Shown: positions 29,434 through 38,241 of the stretch, piece after piece
Position numbering within the stretch: position 1 is the first letter of the stretch
How the letters are laid out: every line of letters begins with the position of its first letter
Assembly (NCBI RefSeq): GCF_900128425.1
Contig: NZ_LT635782.1
Location: 222,712 to 286,711, forward strand
Length of the DNA stretch: 64,000 nt
Direction: 5' to 3'
Source of the DNA: Anaerococcus urinomassiliensis
GTDB lineage: Bacteria; Bacillota; Clostridia; Tissierellales; Peptoniphilaceae
Made by a program: the position numbers and the translations under genes
The notes under the pieces: model-generated
What the model was told of the DNA's origin: nothing
Seen by the model: the letters and a program-made list of their open reading frames with translations, nothing else
The model's database searches: none

Positions 29434-29831
29434 TTAAGATAAAAATTTAGTATGAAATCGGCTGCAAATTTTCATGAAAATTTGACAGTTTATTTAAGTT
29501 GTGTAGAATTAAGAAAAGCTCCATTCCTATAGGAATGGACAAACATTGATACATAAAAAATGTATCAACCCTTGCCCTTATGTCAGGATTTAGGTTGATA
29601 CACAAAATTATTTACAGACCCGTTTCATAGTAAAGAGGGTACATATTAAATCTTGAATATAGTTCAAGGAAGCTGGATCTATTATGTGTTTTATGTATAA
29701 TACTTACAAATCTTTTAATTAACTATAAGCTACTTATTATGTATAATATATATAAGATAGTTTGATAAAGAGTGATTAGTAAAATGAATGATTATAAGAT
29801 ATACTGGGCTAATTGATTATAAGGAGATATT
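29434..29831. other. IS256 right end, solo IS3 end and promoter region of the regulator
   Basis: This 398-bp gap has no gene. It holds an inverted repeat CCATTCC/GGAATGG (about 29521-29538), another TTGATACAT/ATGTATCAA (about 29548-29571), and the likely IS256 right end TTGATACACAAAATTATTTA (ending about 29620). Then 29622-29648, AGTAAAGAGGGTACATATTA, is an orphan right end of the 1464-bp IS type with a few changes. The last ~180 bases are AT-rich leader of the regulator gene, with a GGAGAT ribosome site. Confidence 0.6.
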
Positions 29832-30710
29832 ATGTCAGATGGAAGAATGGAATTTAGTAAAATTCTTAAAGATATAAGATATAGAAACAGGCTAAGTCAA
29901 GAAGATGTAGAGTGGGAATCTGTTATAAGCAGAAAAACTATTTCAAAGCTTGAAACAGCAAATTTCAAGGAAGCGAGTATAAGTTCACTCCTAGATTTAT
30001 CAAGGATCTATGGAGAAGATTTGGTTTCTTTATATCTCAAGTATTGCTTTAAGTCAGATATTTTATTTAGAGAAATAATAGAAAGTCTTGATATGTCAGC
30101 TATCTTTATGACTTATGATGAACTCTCCGTCCTAAATAAAAAACTAGAAATAATAAAGCAAGATAGATATTTTAAAATGAAAGAAGAAGACATTTTAATA
30201 ATAGAATTGTTTATAGATAGGCTAAGTGATAAGAGTATGACTATGAATACTTACAAAAATAGGTATGAGGATATAGTAAAATCAAAGCCGCTCAATATTC
30301 TAGATAAAAAATACTCGCCTATTGAGCTTAGAATAGTTATAGAGATAGCTCTTAAGCTTAAGGAGTATAAAGGGATCAGTATATATGATATATTGAAAGT
30401 TTTTTCAGAAAAAACAGAGGGTTCTTACTTGAATTTGATAGTATCTAATATTGATATTAATATGCTTATCGTAGAAAGCAAATATGAGCATGCTCTATTA
30501 ATTATTAACGACAAAATTAGCTTTGCCAGTGAAAAAGGATATTATGACAGTTTAATATATCTCTACTATGATAAGTTTATTTGTGAATATAGACTAGGCA
30601 TAGGTAACTATAGAGAAAGCCTAAAGAAATCTTTGTTTTTGGCAAAATTATGTAAAAAAGATGCATTGAAAAATTTAATAGAACAAAAAAGTAAACATCT
30701 TAATAAGTAG
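29832..30710 (+). CDS. XRE/HTH regulator with TPR-like C-terminus (RRNPP/Rgg-PlcR-like)
   Basis: This 292-residue protein has an N-terminal Cro/XRE helix-turn-helix (about 8-62: LKDIRYRNRLSQEDVEWESV then SRKTISKLE) and an all-helical C-terminal part (about 70-290) of the size and look of the peptide-binding TPR domain of RRNPP regulators. Such regulators sense small re-imported peptides. A 43-residue secreted-peptide ORF lies convergent, two bases apart on the other strand (30712-30843), and a RiPP precursor and maturase lie downstream. It probably controls that cluster; the family call is from layout, not from a search. Confidence 0.7.
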   Translation: MSDGRMEFSKILKDIRYRNRLSQEDVEWESVISRKTISKLETANFKEASISSLLDLSRIYGEDLVSLYLKYCFKSDILFREIIESLDMSAIFMTYDELSVLNKKLEIIKQDRYFKMKEEDILIIELFIDRLSDKSMTMNTYKNRYEDIVKSKPLNILDKKYSPIELRIVIEIALKLKEYKGISIYDILKVFSEKTEGSYLNLIVSNIDINMLIVESKYEHALLIINDKISFASEKGYYDSLIYLYYDKFICEYRLGIGNYRESLKKSLFLAKLCKKDALKNLIEQKSKHLNK

Positions 30711-30711
30711 A

Positions 30712-30843
30712 CTAACTTTCACTAAGTGGATTATCACTGCATGGAACTATTATAATATCTTTATCTTCTTCGGATGCATATACAGAGTCGATAAATCCTA
30801 TACAAAGAGCTAAAGCTAGTAAAGTTGTAAAAATTTTTTTCAT
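30712..30843 (-). CDS. small secreted peptide, candidate signalling pheromone
   Basis: A 43-residue ORF too short for most gene callers. The ATG at 30843 follows a strong TTAGGAGG site. Residues 1-23 are a clean signal peptide (MKKIFTTLLALALCIGFIDS then VYA), leaving a 20-residue acidic mature peptide SEEDKDIIIVPCSDNPLSES. It is tail-to-tail with the RRNPP-like regulator, a common arrangement for pheromone and receptor genes. The core IVPCSDN recurs as IVPCEDN in the second tiny peptide at 57383-57505. Function is inference; a small secreted defence or structural peptide is the alternative. Confidence 0.65.
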   Translation of the reverse strand: MKKIFTTLLALALCIGFIDSVYASEEDKDIIIVPCSDNPLSES

Positions 30844-31232
30844 GAAAACCTCCTAATTGATTTAAAATTATTTTAATAAATTTGCTGATAATTTAATATC
30901 CAACTTGAGGGGTGGACAAGATAATAAGAATATGTTATAATACATGAATTTATAGATTATTTAAAGCTATGTATCATAAATTAGATTTTTTGTCAACCCC
31001 ACAAGTGAGGTGTTAGTTGAATGAAGAATTTATTATAATGAAATTGTAAATTAATTTACCGCTATGTATTATAATACGAGGCTACTTAATTGGTATCGGA
31101 AAAAGTTGTCGACATTACTTTTCAGATAAAATGTTGTTACAGTAGCTATTTCTTACATAATAAAAGTTAAATTTCTATTAAGAATTATTTCTAATTATAT
31201 AAGAAGTGGTTTAAAAATCTAAGGAGGTAGAA
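30844..31232 (+). promoter_or_regulatory. regulatory region of the RiPP cluster
   Basis: A 389-bp gap with no further gene. It carries related motifs: ATGTTATAATACAT (30932-30945), GCTATGTATCATAA (about 30966-30979) and GCTATGTATTATAATACG (31061-31078), the last containing the perfect palindrome GTATTATAATAC (31066-31077). These could be operators or -10 elements for the pheromone gene and the precursor. CCCCAC/GTGAGG (about 30998-31013) is a weak hairpin. The precursor's ribosome site AAGGAGG is at 31221-31227. Confidence 0.45.
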
Positions 31233-31412
31233 ATGAAGCTAGTTAATGAGCCAAGAAACCGTGGAGGGGCTACACCTTCTGCAGGATGTGTTTGTTATAA
31301 TTGGGATAATCACAAAGAAACAAAAGGATTTACTTCCTGGTTTAGGTGCAATTGTGGTTGCATGAACCATGATAATAGGATGGTAAATAGACAAGACGCT
31401 AGAACATCTTAA
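31233..31412 (+). CDS. Cys-rich RiPP precursor peptide (candidate)
   Basis: A 59-residue peptide gene behind a consensus AAGGAGG site and directly ahead of a radical SAM/SPASM maturase. It starts MKLVNEPRNRGGATPSAG. Five Cys occur in two clusters: C19 and C21 (GCVCYNW), and C39, C41, C43 (RCNCGCMNHD), separated by a Trp/Phe/Thr-rich loop (TKGFTSWF). There is no signal peptide. A Gly-Gly at 11-12 could mark leader cleavage. Layout and Cys pattern fit substrates of Cys-rich-peptide radical SAM maturases (CcpM-type), giving thioether or C-C links; exact class not determined. Confidence 0.72.
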   Translation: MKLVNEPRNRGGATPSAGCVCYNWDNHKETKGFTSWFRCNCGCMNHDNRMVNRQDARTS

Positions 31413-31540
31413 TTAATATGGGGCTGTTGCAGGATTTTTCAAAAATTCCTTATTTAAAATAACTTTTAAGATTATATAAGTATGGAATTATTATGAATAG
31501 TTTTGCGGCAGCCATTTTTAAATCAGAAAGGAAACATAAT

Positions 31541-32974
31541 ATGAGTAGTAGATTAGGTACTGTGTTTTGTACTAAAAATAACAAATATTTCTATGATTCA
31601 GGTACAGGTAGAGTAATTAATTGTAGTGACACTGAGGCCTATGAGCTTGGTAAATATTTGGAAGGAAAGCTTAGTATAGAAGATTTAGATTCCTATATAA
31701 GAAAGTTTGTAGAAGATAATAATTTATTAAGAAAACCTATATATCAAAAATTTGATATTCCATCGAAAGAAGAATTTAAAAATCTCCTTAAGGAAAGTTG
31801 CGAACAAATTATAATAGAACTTACTGAAGATTGTAATTTGCGATGTGGCTATTGTATATACAATGAACACCACCCTGATTTTAGAGGATTTGCAAAGAAT
31901 TCTATCAATTTCAATACAGCCAAGGAGACTATAGATTACCTATTAAAGGACTATAAAGGAAATAAATTTAATTTAACATTTTATGGTGGGGAACCACTTA
32001 TAAAATTTAATTTAATGAAAAAGATAATAGATTATACAATTGATACTTATAAAAATATCAAAATATCAGTTTCCTTTACTACTAATTTAACTTTATTAAC
32101 AGAAGAACAAATAGAGTACTTTAAAAATATAGATGCCTTTAGAGTATCCCTTATGGTAAGTTTAGATGGACCTTCAAGTATCCATGACAATTATAGAAGA
32201 GATATAAAATCTCGACCAACTCATAATATTGTCGAATCTAATTTTAAAAAGCTTGTTAATAAATTCTATAATAAAGAGAAAAATAGAACGATATCTATAA
32301 ACTGTGTACTTACACCTCCGTATAATGTAGATAAATTCGATGAGCTTGATAATTATTTTTATAATACATTGAAGATACCTAAAGATATGAATTTAAATTA
32401 TACATATGTTGATTCTGGAAATATGATTTATGATATTGATCAAGATTATGAATATAAAAGTCTAGAAAACTATCAAGTTGATAAGGTTAAAGATGACGAA
32501 AAAAATTATTATCCGTATCTGATTGCGAAAAAAATATACAGGATGAACAATAGAAGAGTTACTCAAGATAAGGATCTTATCGAAACAATAGGGTTACACG
32601 GAAATTGTATCCCTGGTAACAGAAGACTGTATTTACAGACTGATGGAAACTTTAGGATTTGTGAGAAAACTGGTAATGCAGTAAGTATTGGTGATTATAA
32701 AAATGGTTACTATTTTGATAAGATTTATAAATATTATTACGAGGATTATGTCAAATATTTCAAGAATCTCTGCTCTAATTGTTGGGCAAGTGACATGTGT
32801 GATATATGTTACGATTTAGTAATGGATGAAAAAGGGATAAAAGATAATCTTGATGAAGAACTATGTCCTATGGTTAGAGAATATTTAAAGGAAGACTTAA
32901 GTCAATATTTTGAGATTATCGAGCACAATCCTAATTATATTGAGGAAATACTAGGAAAATATAGTTTTTCTTAG
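31541..32974 (+). CDS. radical SAM/SPASM peptide maturase (CcpM-like)
   Basis: A 477-residue enzyme. The SAM cluster motif CNLRCGYC (C98, C102, C105) is followed by LTFYGGEPL. A C-terminal SPASM-type region has HGNCIPGNRRLYLQTDGNFR, ICEKTG and CSNCWASDMCDIC for auxiliary 4Fe-4S clusters. The N-terminal ~90 residues resemble a precursor-binding (RRE-like) region. The start at 31541 follows AGAAAGGAA; an in-frame ATG at 31493 has no ribosome site. It presumably modifies the Cys-rich peptide encoded 129 bases upstream; a weak hairpin (31434-31451) in the gap could lower maturase expression relative to precursor. Confidence 0.85.
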   Translation: MSSRLGTVFCTKNNKYFYDSGTGRVINCSDTEAYELGKYLEGKLSIEDLDSYIRKFVEDNNLLRKPIYQKFDIPSKEEFKNLLKESCEQIIIELTEDCNLRCGYCIYNEHHPDFRGFAKNSINFNTAKETIDYLLKDYKGNKFNLTFYGGEPLIKFNLMKKIIDYTIDTYKNIKISVSFTTNLTLLTEEQIEYFKNIDAFRVSLMVSLDGPSSIHDNYRRDIKSRPTHNIVESNFKKLVNKFYNKEKNRTISINCVLTPPYNVDKFDELDNYFYNTLKIPKDMNLNYTYVDSGNMIYDIDQDYEYKSLENYQVDKVKDDEKNYYPYLIAKKIYRMNNRRVTQDKDLIETIGLHGNCIPGNRRLYLQTDGNFRICEKTGNAVSIGDYKNGYYFDKIYKYYYEDYVKYFKNLCSNCWASDMCDICYDLVMDEKGIKDNLDEELCPMVREYLKEDLSQYFEIIEHNPNYIEEILGKYSFS

Positions 32975-32985
32975 GAGGAGTTAAG

Positions 32986-33816
32986 ATGATTAAAATAAAT
33001 AATTTGACAAAGTCCTATGGCGATAAAGTCGTCTTGGATGGGATAAACTTGGACTTAGGTAAGGGACTTTACGGTCTTCTTGGTGAAAATGGGGCTGGAA
33101 AGTCTACTTTGTTTAAAACTCTGATAGGTTATGAAGGAGTTGATAGTGGAGAAATAAAGCTTGGTTCTCAAAAAATTGGCTTTCTTCCCCAAAAATTTAT
33201 AGGTTACCCTGACTTTTCTGTGGATGATTTTCTATCCTACATGGCGGACCTAAAATCAATTAGCAAAGAAAATATGACAGGCGAAATACAAAATGTCAAA
33301 CAGATCTTTAATTTAGATGGATTTTCTAAGAAAAAACTTAAAAAATTATCTGGAGGCCAGCTTAGAAGGGTGGGTCTTGGCCAGGCCTTTTTAAATAATC
33401 CTGACATAGTATTGCTTGATGAACCCACTTCCGGTCTTGATCCAAGCGAGAGGATTAGGCTTAAAAACTTCATTGTAGAGATGAGCCACGATAGGCTTAT
33501 AATCCTATCCACCCATATAGTTGATGATTTAACTTCCATAGCCAAGGAGATTTTAATTCTTCATAATAATAAAATTGCGATGGATGCTAGCGAAACTTCC
33601 TTAATTCAAAACTTAGAGGGCTATGTTTGGGAATGTCCTTATGATTTGTATTTGAAGAACCAATCACAAAACGATATCCTTTCAAAGGTCTACCAAAAAG
33701 AATCTAAAGATTTTATCAGGCTTATTAGTAAAGAAAAACCATTTGAGATGGCAAAGGCCATAGAGCCTAACTTGGATGATGTATTTTTAGCAGTTATAAA
33801 GGATTTTGACCTATGA
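32986..33816 (+). CDS. ABC transporter ATP-binding protein (RiPP cluster)
   Basis: This 276-residue ATPase is of the CcmA/NatA type: Walker A GENGAGKST (33-41), signature LSGGQLRR, Walker B IVLLDEPTSGLDPSE, and the switch His in STHIVDD. It follows the maturase by 11 bases with AGGAGG, and its stop overlaps the start of the next permease by four bases. With the two following permeases it likely forms an export or self-immunity ABC system for the modified peptide. Confidence 0.9.
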   Translation: MIKINNLTKSYGDKVVLDGINLDLGKGLYGLLGENGAGKSTLFKTLIGYEGVDSGEIKLGSQKIGFLPQKFIGYPDFSVDDFLSYMADLKSISKENMTGEIQNVKQIFNLDGFSKKKLKKLSGGQLRRVGLGQAFLNNPDIVLLDEPTSGLDPSERIRLKNFIVEMSHDRLIILSTHIVDDLTSIAKEILILHNNKIAMDASETSLIQNLEGYVWECPYDLYLKNQSQNDILSKVYQKESKDFIRLISKEKPFEMAKAIEPNLDDVFLAVIKDFDL

Positions 33817-34982
33817 TTTATGAGTTAAAAAAGATTTTTTCAGGCCTTTTAGCTAAATTATCTGTAATATTATTAATAGTATTTATTTTTGCTATTAGTA
33901 TATTTGCTTTTTCGAAATTTGAAGCAGACGTCGGGACCTATAAGGGAAAGGCTGGTTTTAATTATGAAGCGGGTTTAGAAGAAAAATATGAGGGAGAGAT
34001 TGATTCTAATTTAATCAATACTTTTATAGACAGCGCAGACTTAAGTGGGGGAAAGGATAAGGCCTTAATATCTATGTATACAAAATTTCCAAGCCTATCA
34101 AATACCATTTTAAATGCCTACGAACCTCTCCAAGGTGGAAATACTAAGGCATTAGAGAATCTACTTGAGACTGGTGGTTCAGATTTTTATGATAGAAATG
34201 TCATGAATATAGAATCCCTGCTTGATGAAAGATTAAATACAACCATGCCAGAAAAAGAAAAGGCCATGGTCATAGAAAGGGCAAGCAAGATAGACAAACC
34301 CTATAAGTTTGAATATTTTGGAGAGTGGAATCTAATATATGATGTTTTTTCTGTGATAATACTAATAAGCTTTATCATTATTATTTTTCAAATATCGTCT
34401 ATCTATAGTGTAGAAGCTGAAAACTCAATGGAAATTCTCCTAAGGTCTTTGGGAGGTAACCAAGTAAGGAAAATTATCTATAGGAAAATTGCGGCAACTT
34501 TTGTCCTTGTTACAAGTGAGGTCCTTATAGTATCAATAATTTTTACTTTGGTGAGTTTATATTTTACTGGTCTAAGAGGATTTAATACCCCTGTCCAGCT
34601 TTTCTATTTTAACAGTATTTACGATTATAGTTTTGGTCAGACTTATATCCTAATTATTTTAGGATTTTTATTAGGATCCTTAGCCATAGCCATGATGACT
34701 TTCCTAATAAATAGGTTTGTAAAAAGGTCCTTCCAAGCCTTTATATTAGCTTTGGCTGCCTTATTATTGCCGAAACTTTTAGGTTTTATTACGGCTAACA
34801 ACAATATTTTCCTAAAAATCCTAAAGTCTATGCCAATAAACTTGATTCAAATTGGAGAGATGGTGAAATCACTTTATTTGGGTCTTTTTGGTAACTTGCA
34901 AATATTTAGTATCTACTTACTTTCTATTTTTATAATAGCCTTGACAAGTCTAATCCTAATATTAAAGGAGAGAAAGCTATGA
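33813..34982 (+). CDS. ABC transporter permease (RiPP cluster, first)
   Basis: This 389-residue membrane protein has an N-terminal span (about 12-31), an outside loop of about 140 residues, then five or six spans from about 180 to 385. The start overlaps the ATPase stop (ATGA). It is the same general class as the next gene, so the pair may form a heterodimeric ABC-2-like permease. No specific family name could be assigned. Confidence 0.75.
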   Translation: MIYELKKIFSGLLAKLSVILLIVFIFAISIFAFSKFEADVGTYKGKAGFNYEAGLEEKYEGEIDSNLINTFIDSADLSGGKDKALISMYTKFPSLSNTILNAYEPLQGGNTKALENLLETGGSDFYDRNVMNIESLLDERLNTTMPEKEKAMVIERASKIDKPYKFEYFGEWNLIYDVFSVIILISFIIIIFQISSIYSVEAENSMEILLRSLGGNQVRKIIYRKIAATFVLVTSEVLIVSIIFTLVSLYFTGLRGFNTPVQLFYFNSIYDYSFGQTYILIILGFLLGSLAIAMMTFLINRFVKRSFQAFILALAALLLPKLLGFITANNNIFLKILKSMPINLIQIGEMVKSLYLGLFGNLQIFSIYLLSIFIIALTSLILILKERKL

Positions 34983-36154
34983 AGTATGAATTTAAAAAAA
35001 TATTTTCAAACCCTATCTTAATCCTACTTACAGGTCTAGTATTTTTTCTAACTGTGGGAGCTTGCTTATATAATATTTCTGATAGGAGGGTTGAGGTTTT
35101 TGAAGACGGAGAAAAAAAGGTCTTAGAGGGAAGAGCAGCCCTTGATTATTTATACAAAAATAGTGAAAGAACTGTCCTAGATGAGAAAACTATAGAAAAT
35201 ATCTTTACTAAATACGACGGTAAATCCTACGACTATGTGGCAGAAAGTTTCGCAAAAACAGATCCTAGTCTACTTTCTCATATATATTCTATTTATAAGA
35301 ACCAGATGTTTGATGAAGAAGGCATCCTCCATAAGTCAAGGGTTTCTACCTTTGATATAGGGAAAGTGAATAAAGATTATACTATGGGATATATAAAGGA
35401 AACTCATATGTATACTGAAAAAGAATTGGCAAATACTGATAAGAAGCTCAGCAAGATAAATAAAAAAGTAGAACACGGCTTTACAGGTCATTTCAGAAAC
35501 TTTTTTAACACATCTTATATAGGCTATTTTCTCTTTGCCTTTTTGGTTATAGTCATATCAGTCTACCTTGTATCTTTGGAAAACTGGTATGAGACAGATA
35601 TAATCTTAAAGTCAATAAAAAACAAGGCGACCTTAAGGGTGGGAATAAATAAAATTGGGGTGATTTTTATCTTTGTAAGCGGGATTTTTATCTTAATAAA
35701 CTTAGTCATGGTGGGGCTTACTATCGCACCCTACAAATTTTCTAATTTAGATATGATGATTCAGTCATCTGTAGCCTTATTAGATTCAAATATGGACCTA
35801 AATTATGGAGAGCTTATAGCTTTGATGATGGGCCTAACCTACATATCGACTCTAAGCCTAAGTATTTTTGCTGGATTTTTAGCAAGCCTAGTAAGAAGTT
35901 CTAAAGTATCTTTACTAATAGTCTTAGCAACGATAGGGATTTTATTTCCAAGATATTCCAATCCTTTGATAGATAAGATAGTTTCAATCCTACCCCAAGC
36001 AGGAATATTTTCTCCAAGATACCTAACAAACTTTTATTCTTATGAAGTCTTTGGGGTAGAAATTAGCAATGTAAATCTAATAATTATTACAAGTTTGATT
36101 TTAATCTTTGCTTCTATTGCTGGGATATTAATTAAATCAGCGAGGAAAAATTGA
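34979..36154 (+). CDS. ABC transporter permease (RiPP cluster, second)
   Basis: This 391-residue membrane protein has the layout of its neighbour: N-terminal span (about 12-31), soluble loop to about 175, then five or six spans. Its ATG overlaps the stop of the first permease (ATGA) and its stop overlaps the TTG start of the ABC exporter, so four genes from 32986 to 37899 are translationally coupled. Confidence 0.75.
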   Translation: MKYEFKKIFSNPILILLTGLVFFLTVGACLYNISDRRVEVFEDGEKKVLEGRAALDYLYKNSERTVLDEKTIENIFTKYDGKSYDYVAESFAKTDPSLLSHIYSIYKNQMFDEEGILHKSRVSTFDIGKVNKDYTMGYIKETHMYTEKELANTDKKLSKINKKVEHGFTGHFRNFFNTSYIGYFLFAFLVIVISVYLVSLENWYETDIILKSIKNKATLRVGINKIGVIFIFVSGIFILINLVMVGLTIAPYKFSNLDMMIQSSVALLDSNMDLNYGELIALMMGLTYISTLSLSIFAGFLASLVRSSKVSLLIVLATIGILFPRYSNPLIDKIVSILPQAGIFSPRYLTNFYSYEVFGVEISNVNLIIITSLILIFASIAGILIKSARKN

Positions 36155-37899
36155 AAGAAAAGCTTAAAATACTGATTTATACACTAACTTATCTTGTAAA
36201 GATTGATTTTAAATATATAAGTCTTGTATTAATTAAGTCAGTCTTGTTTGGGATTAGGCCCGTGATTAATTTAAAATTAACCCAAATACTTCTTGATTCA
36301 TTGACAAGGGGGCAAGAAATAGAGTTCATAAATATACTAATTTTTATAAGTGTTTTTACTTGCTTAACTGATTTAGTGGGTTTTAGTATAAAAAAGATAG
36401 AGGATTTTTCCTTGTTGGAGATTAATAAATTTATAAATATAGATATACTAAATAAAATCAAGAAATTAGACGCTAAAAAGTTAGAAACTAGTGAAACTTA
36501 TGATATTATAAACAGAGTTAGGGAAGATTTTACAGTGGCCATGCTTGATAGTTTAAATATAATGTTGGATATATTTTCGGCAACCATAGCTAGTATATCC
36601 TACATTGTGATAGTTCTCTCCTACAATATTTTCTATCTATTAATTTTGATAGTGCCCATAATTAGGTTTTTAGTTGAGAAAAAATATGTTATTCTTGAAT
36701 ATAAAAATAGACTTAATAATACTCAGTTAGAAATTAGGAAAAACTATATATATGCTATGACAAGTGATAGTGAAAATTTTAAGGAGCTTAAGGTATACAA
36801 AGCATTTGATTTCTTTATAAGTATTTTTACACAATTATCAAATTGCATAAATAATACATATAAGAAAATCTACTATAATAAATATAGAAGTCTGTCAGTA
36901 TTATCTATATTAGATAGTCTTGTCGATTTTTTTGCATCCGCCAATTTAGGTTTAAGAACGTTTAATGGAGTTATTAGTTTGGGAGATTTTATACTATATA
37001 ATAATTCTATAGATAATATGAAAAATTCATTATTTACAATATTTCTTAATGGTGCACTTTTAAATAAGAACTTAGAAATTATTGAAATGGGAAAAGAGTT
37101 TTTTGAATTAGACGAAGAAATGAAAAGCTATGGTAAACATAATATTGAAGCGATAGATAATATAGTGATTAAGGATCTATCCTATTCTTATAAACAGAAT
37201 AAGGTTCTATCTAATATAGATTTACGATTTGAGAAAAACAAATCTTATACAATAATGGGAGAAAATGGATCGGGTAAATCGACTCTTTTAAAAATACTTA
37301 TGGGTATTTATGGGGATTATGGTGGACATATATATGTAAATGGGATTGATTTTTCTGAAATAGATATATTTTCTTATAGAAATCGCATTAATGTTATGTT
37401 TCAAAATTACATAAAGTATAGACTTAGTATCAAAGAAAATATTTTTCTAGACGAGAATGCAAAAGATGAGGAAGTCAGTAAGTATCTATCTAGCCTTGGT
37501 ATGGATGGATTAATTGATGATATAAATTCAAATCTAGGTTATGAATTTGATGGAGGAAGGTGGTTATCTGAAGGACAATGGCAAAAATTAGCATTTTTAA
37601 GACTTATAAATAAAGAGTGCGATATGTATTTGTTAGATGAACCATCCTCTAGTTTGGATATTGTTTCTGAGAGAAAATTATTAAATGTACTAGAAAAAAT
37701 ATCTGGAATTAAAATTATGATATGTCATAGGTTCAATGAGTATATATTAAAATCTGACGAGATAATCATGCTGAAGGATGGAGAAATAATTGCTAAAGGT
37801 AACCATAATCAGATGCTTAAGGTATGTGAAGATTACAAAGACATGTATAAAATTTATATTGAGACTCGTCACTATAATAAATCCACAGATGAGTTATAA
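36151..37899 (+). CDS. ABC exporter, fused permease and ATPase (RiPP cluster)
   Basis: This 582-residue half-transporter starts at TTG 36151, overlapping the preceding stop, with GAGGAAAA as ribosome site. Residues about 1-310 hold the six-span domain; residues about 340-575 hold the ATPase: Walker A GENGSGKST, unusual signature LSEGQWQKLA (in place of LSGGQ), Walker B MYLLDEPSSSLD, and CHRF switch. There is no C39 peptidase domain, so a leader would be cut by another protease. It likely exports the mature peptide. Confidence 0.85.
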   Translation: MKEKLKILIYTLTYLVKIDFKYISLVLIKSVLFGIRPVINLKLTQILLDSLTRGQEIEFINILIFISVFTCLTDLVGFSIKKIEDFSLLEINKFINIDILNKIKKLDAKKLETSETYDIINRVREDFTVAMLDSLNIMLDIFSATIASISYIVIVLSYNIFYLLILIVPIIRFLVEKKYVILEYKNRLNNTQLEIRKNYIYAMTSDSENFKELKVYKAFDFFISIFTQLSNCINNTYKKIYYNKYRSLSVLSILDSLVDFFASANLGLRTFNGVISLGDFILYNNSIDNMKNSLFTIFLNGALLNKNLEIIEMGKEFFELDEEMKSYGKHNIEAIDNIVIKDLSYSYKQNKVLSNIDLRFEKNKSYTIMGENGSGKSTLLKILMGIYGDYGGHIYVNGIDFSEIDIFSYRNRINVMFQNYIKYRLSIKENIFLDENAKDEEVSKYLSSLGMDGLIDDINSNLGYEFDGGRWLSEGQWQKLAFLRLINKECDMYLLDEPSSSLDIVSERKLLNVLEKISGIKIMICHRFNEYILKSDEIIMLKDGEIIAKGNHNQMLKVCEDYKDMYKIYIETRHYNKSTDEL

Positions 37900-38241
37900 T
37901 ATTAGGACTATAAAAAAACTCCAACTTCTGAACTGACCCCAAAAAGTTGTACCAACCAACTTAAGGAGCTCAGTTTTTTGGCTCTATGTCAAATCGTGTT
38001 GGTAAATAATAATTAACCAAGTACTTTTCCATGGATAGGATATCCTATTCATGGAAATTTTTTAAGAAGATTCATTATACTCTAATTGCGCAATAGATAC
38101 ATTTTCAAGACTTTTTTAAAAATAACAAGCATGTACTCATATAGTAATGTTCATAGTAGCAACTAATTGACAAAATTTATATAAATGTTAAACTGTAATA
38201 GTGACATTTAACGTTTTCATAAAATTTTAGGAGGTTTAGTT
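37900..38241 (+). other. IS relics and promoter region before yfcC
   Basis: A 342-bp gap. 37926-37979 is a degraded IS3 left end like that at 1-344 (AACTGACCCC ... AACTTAAGGAGCTCAGTTTT), whose AACTGA/TCAGTT arms before TTTT could end the RiPP transcript. It abuts the 84-nt repeat copy 2 at 37980. The rest is leader: TTGACA at 38168-38173 with a poor -10, and AGGAGG ribosome site of the transporter gene. Confidence 0.6.
37980..38063 (+). repeat. 84-nt ISL3-end-like dispersed repeat, copy 2
   Basis: It begins GGCTCTATGTCAAATCGTG and has the same length as the copy after tuf. The palindrome centre differs (GGATATCC rather than GGAATTCC) and one arm base is mismatched (CTATTCATGG). It is followed by TTTTTT. 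It joins the IS3 relic without a gap. Confidence 0.75.

Noticed and set aside
31493..31540. Upstream ATG for the radical SAM maturase
   Set aside because: No ribosome site precedes it, while the ATG at 31541 has AGAAAGGAA at good spacing; not excluded.
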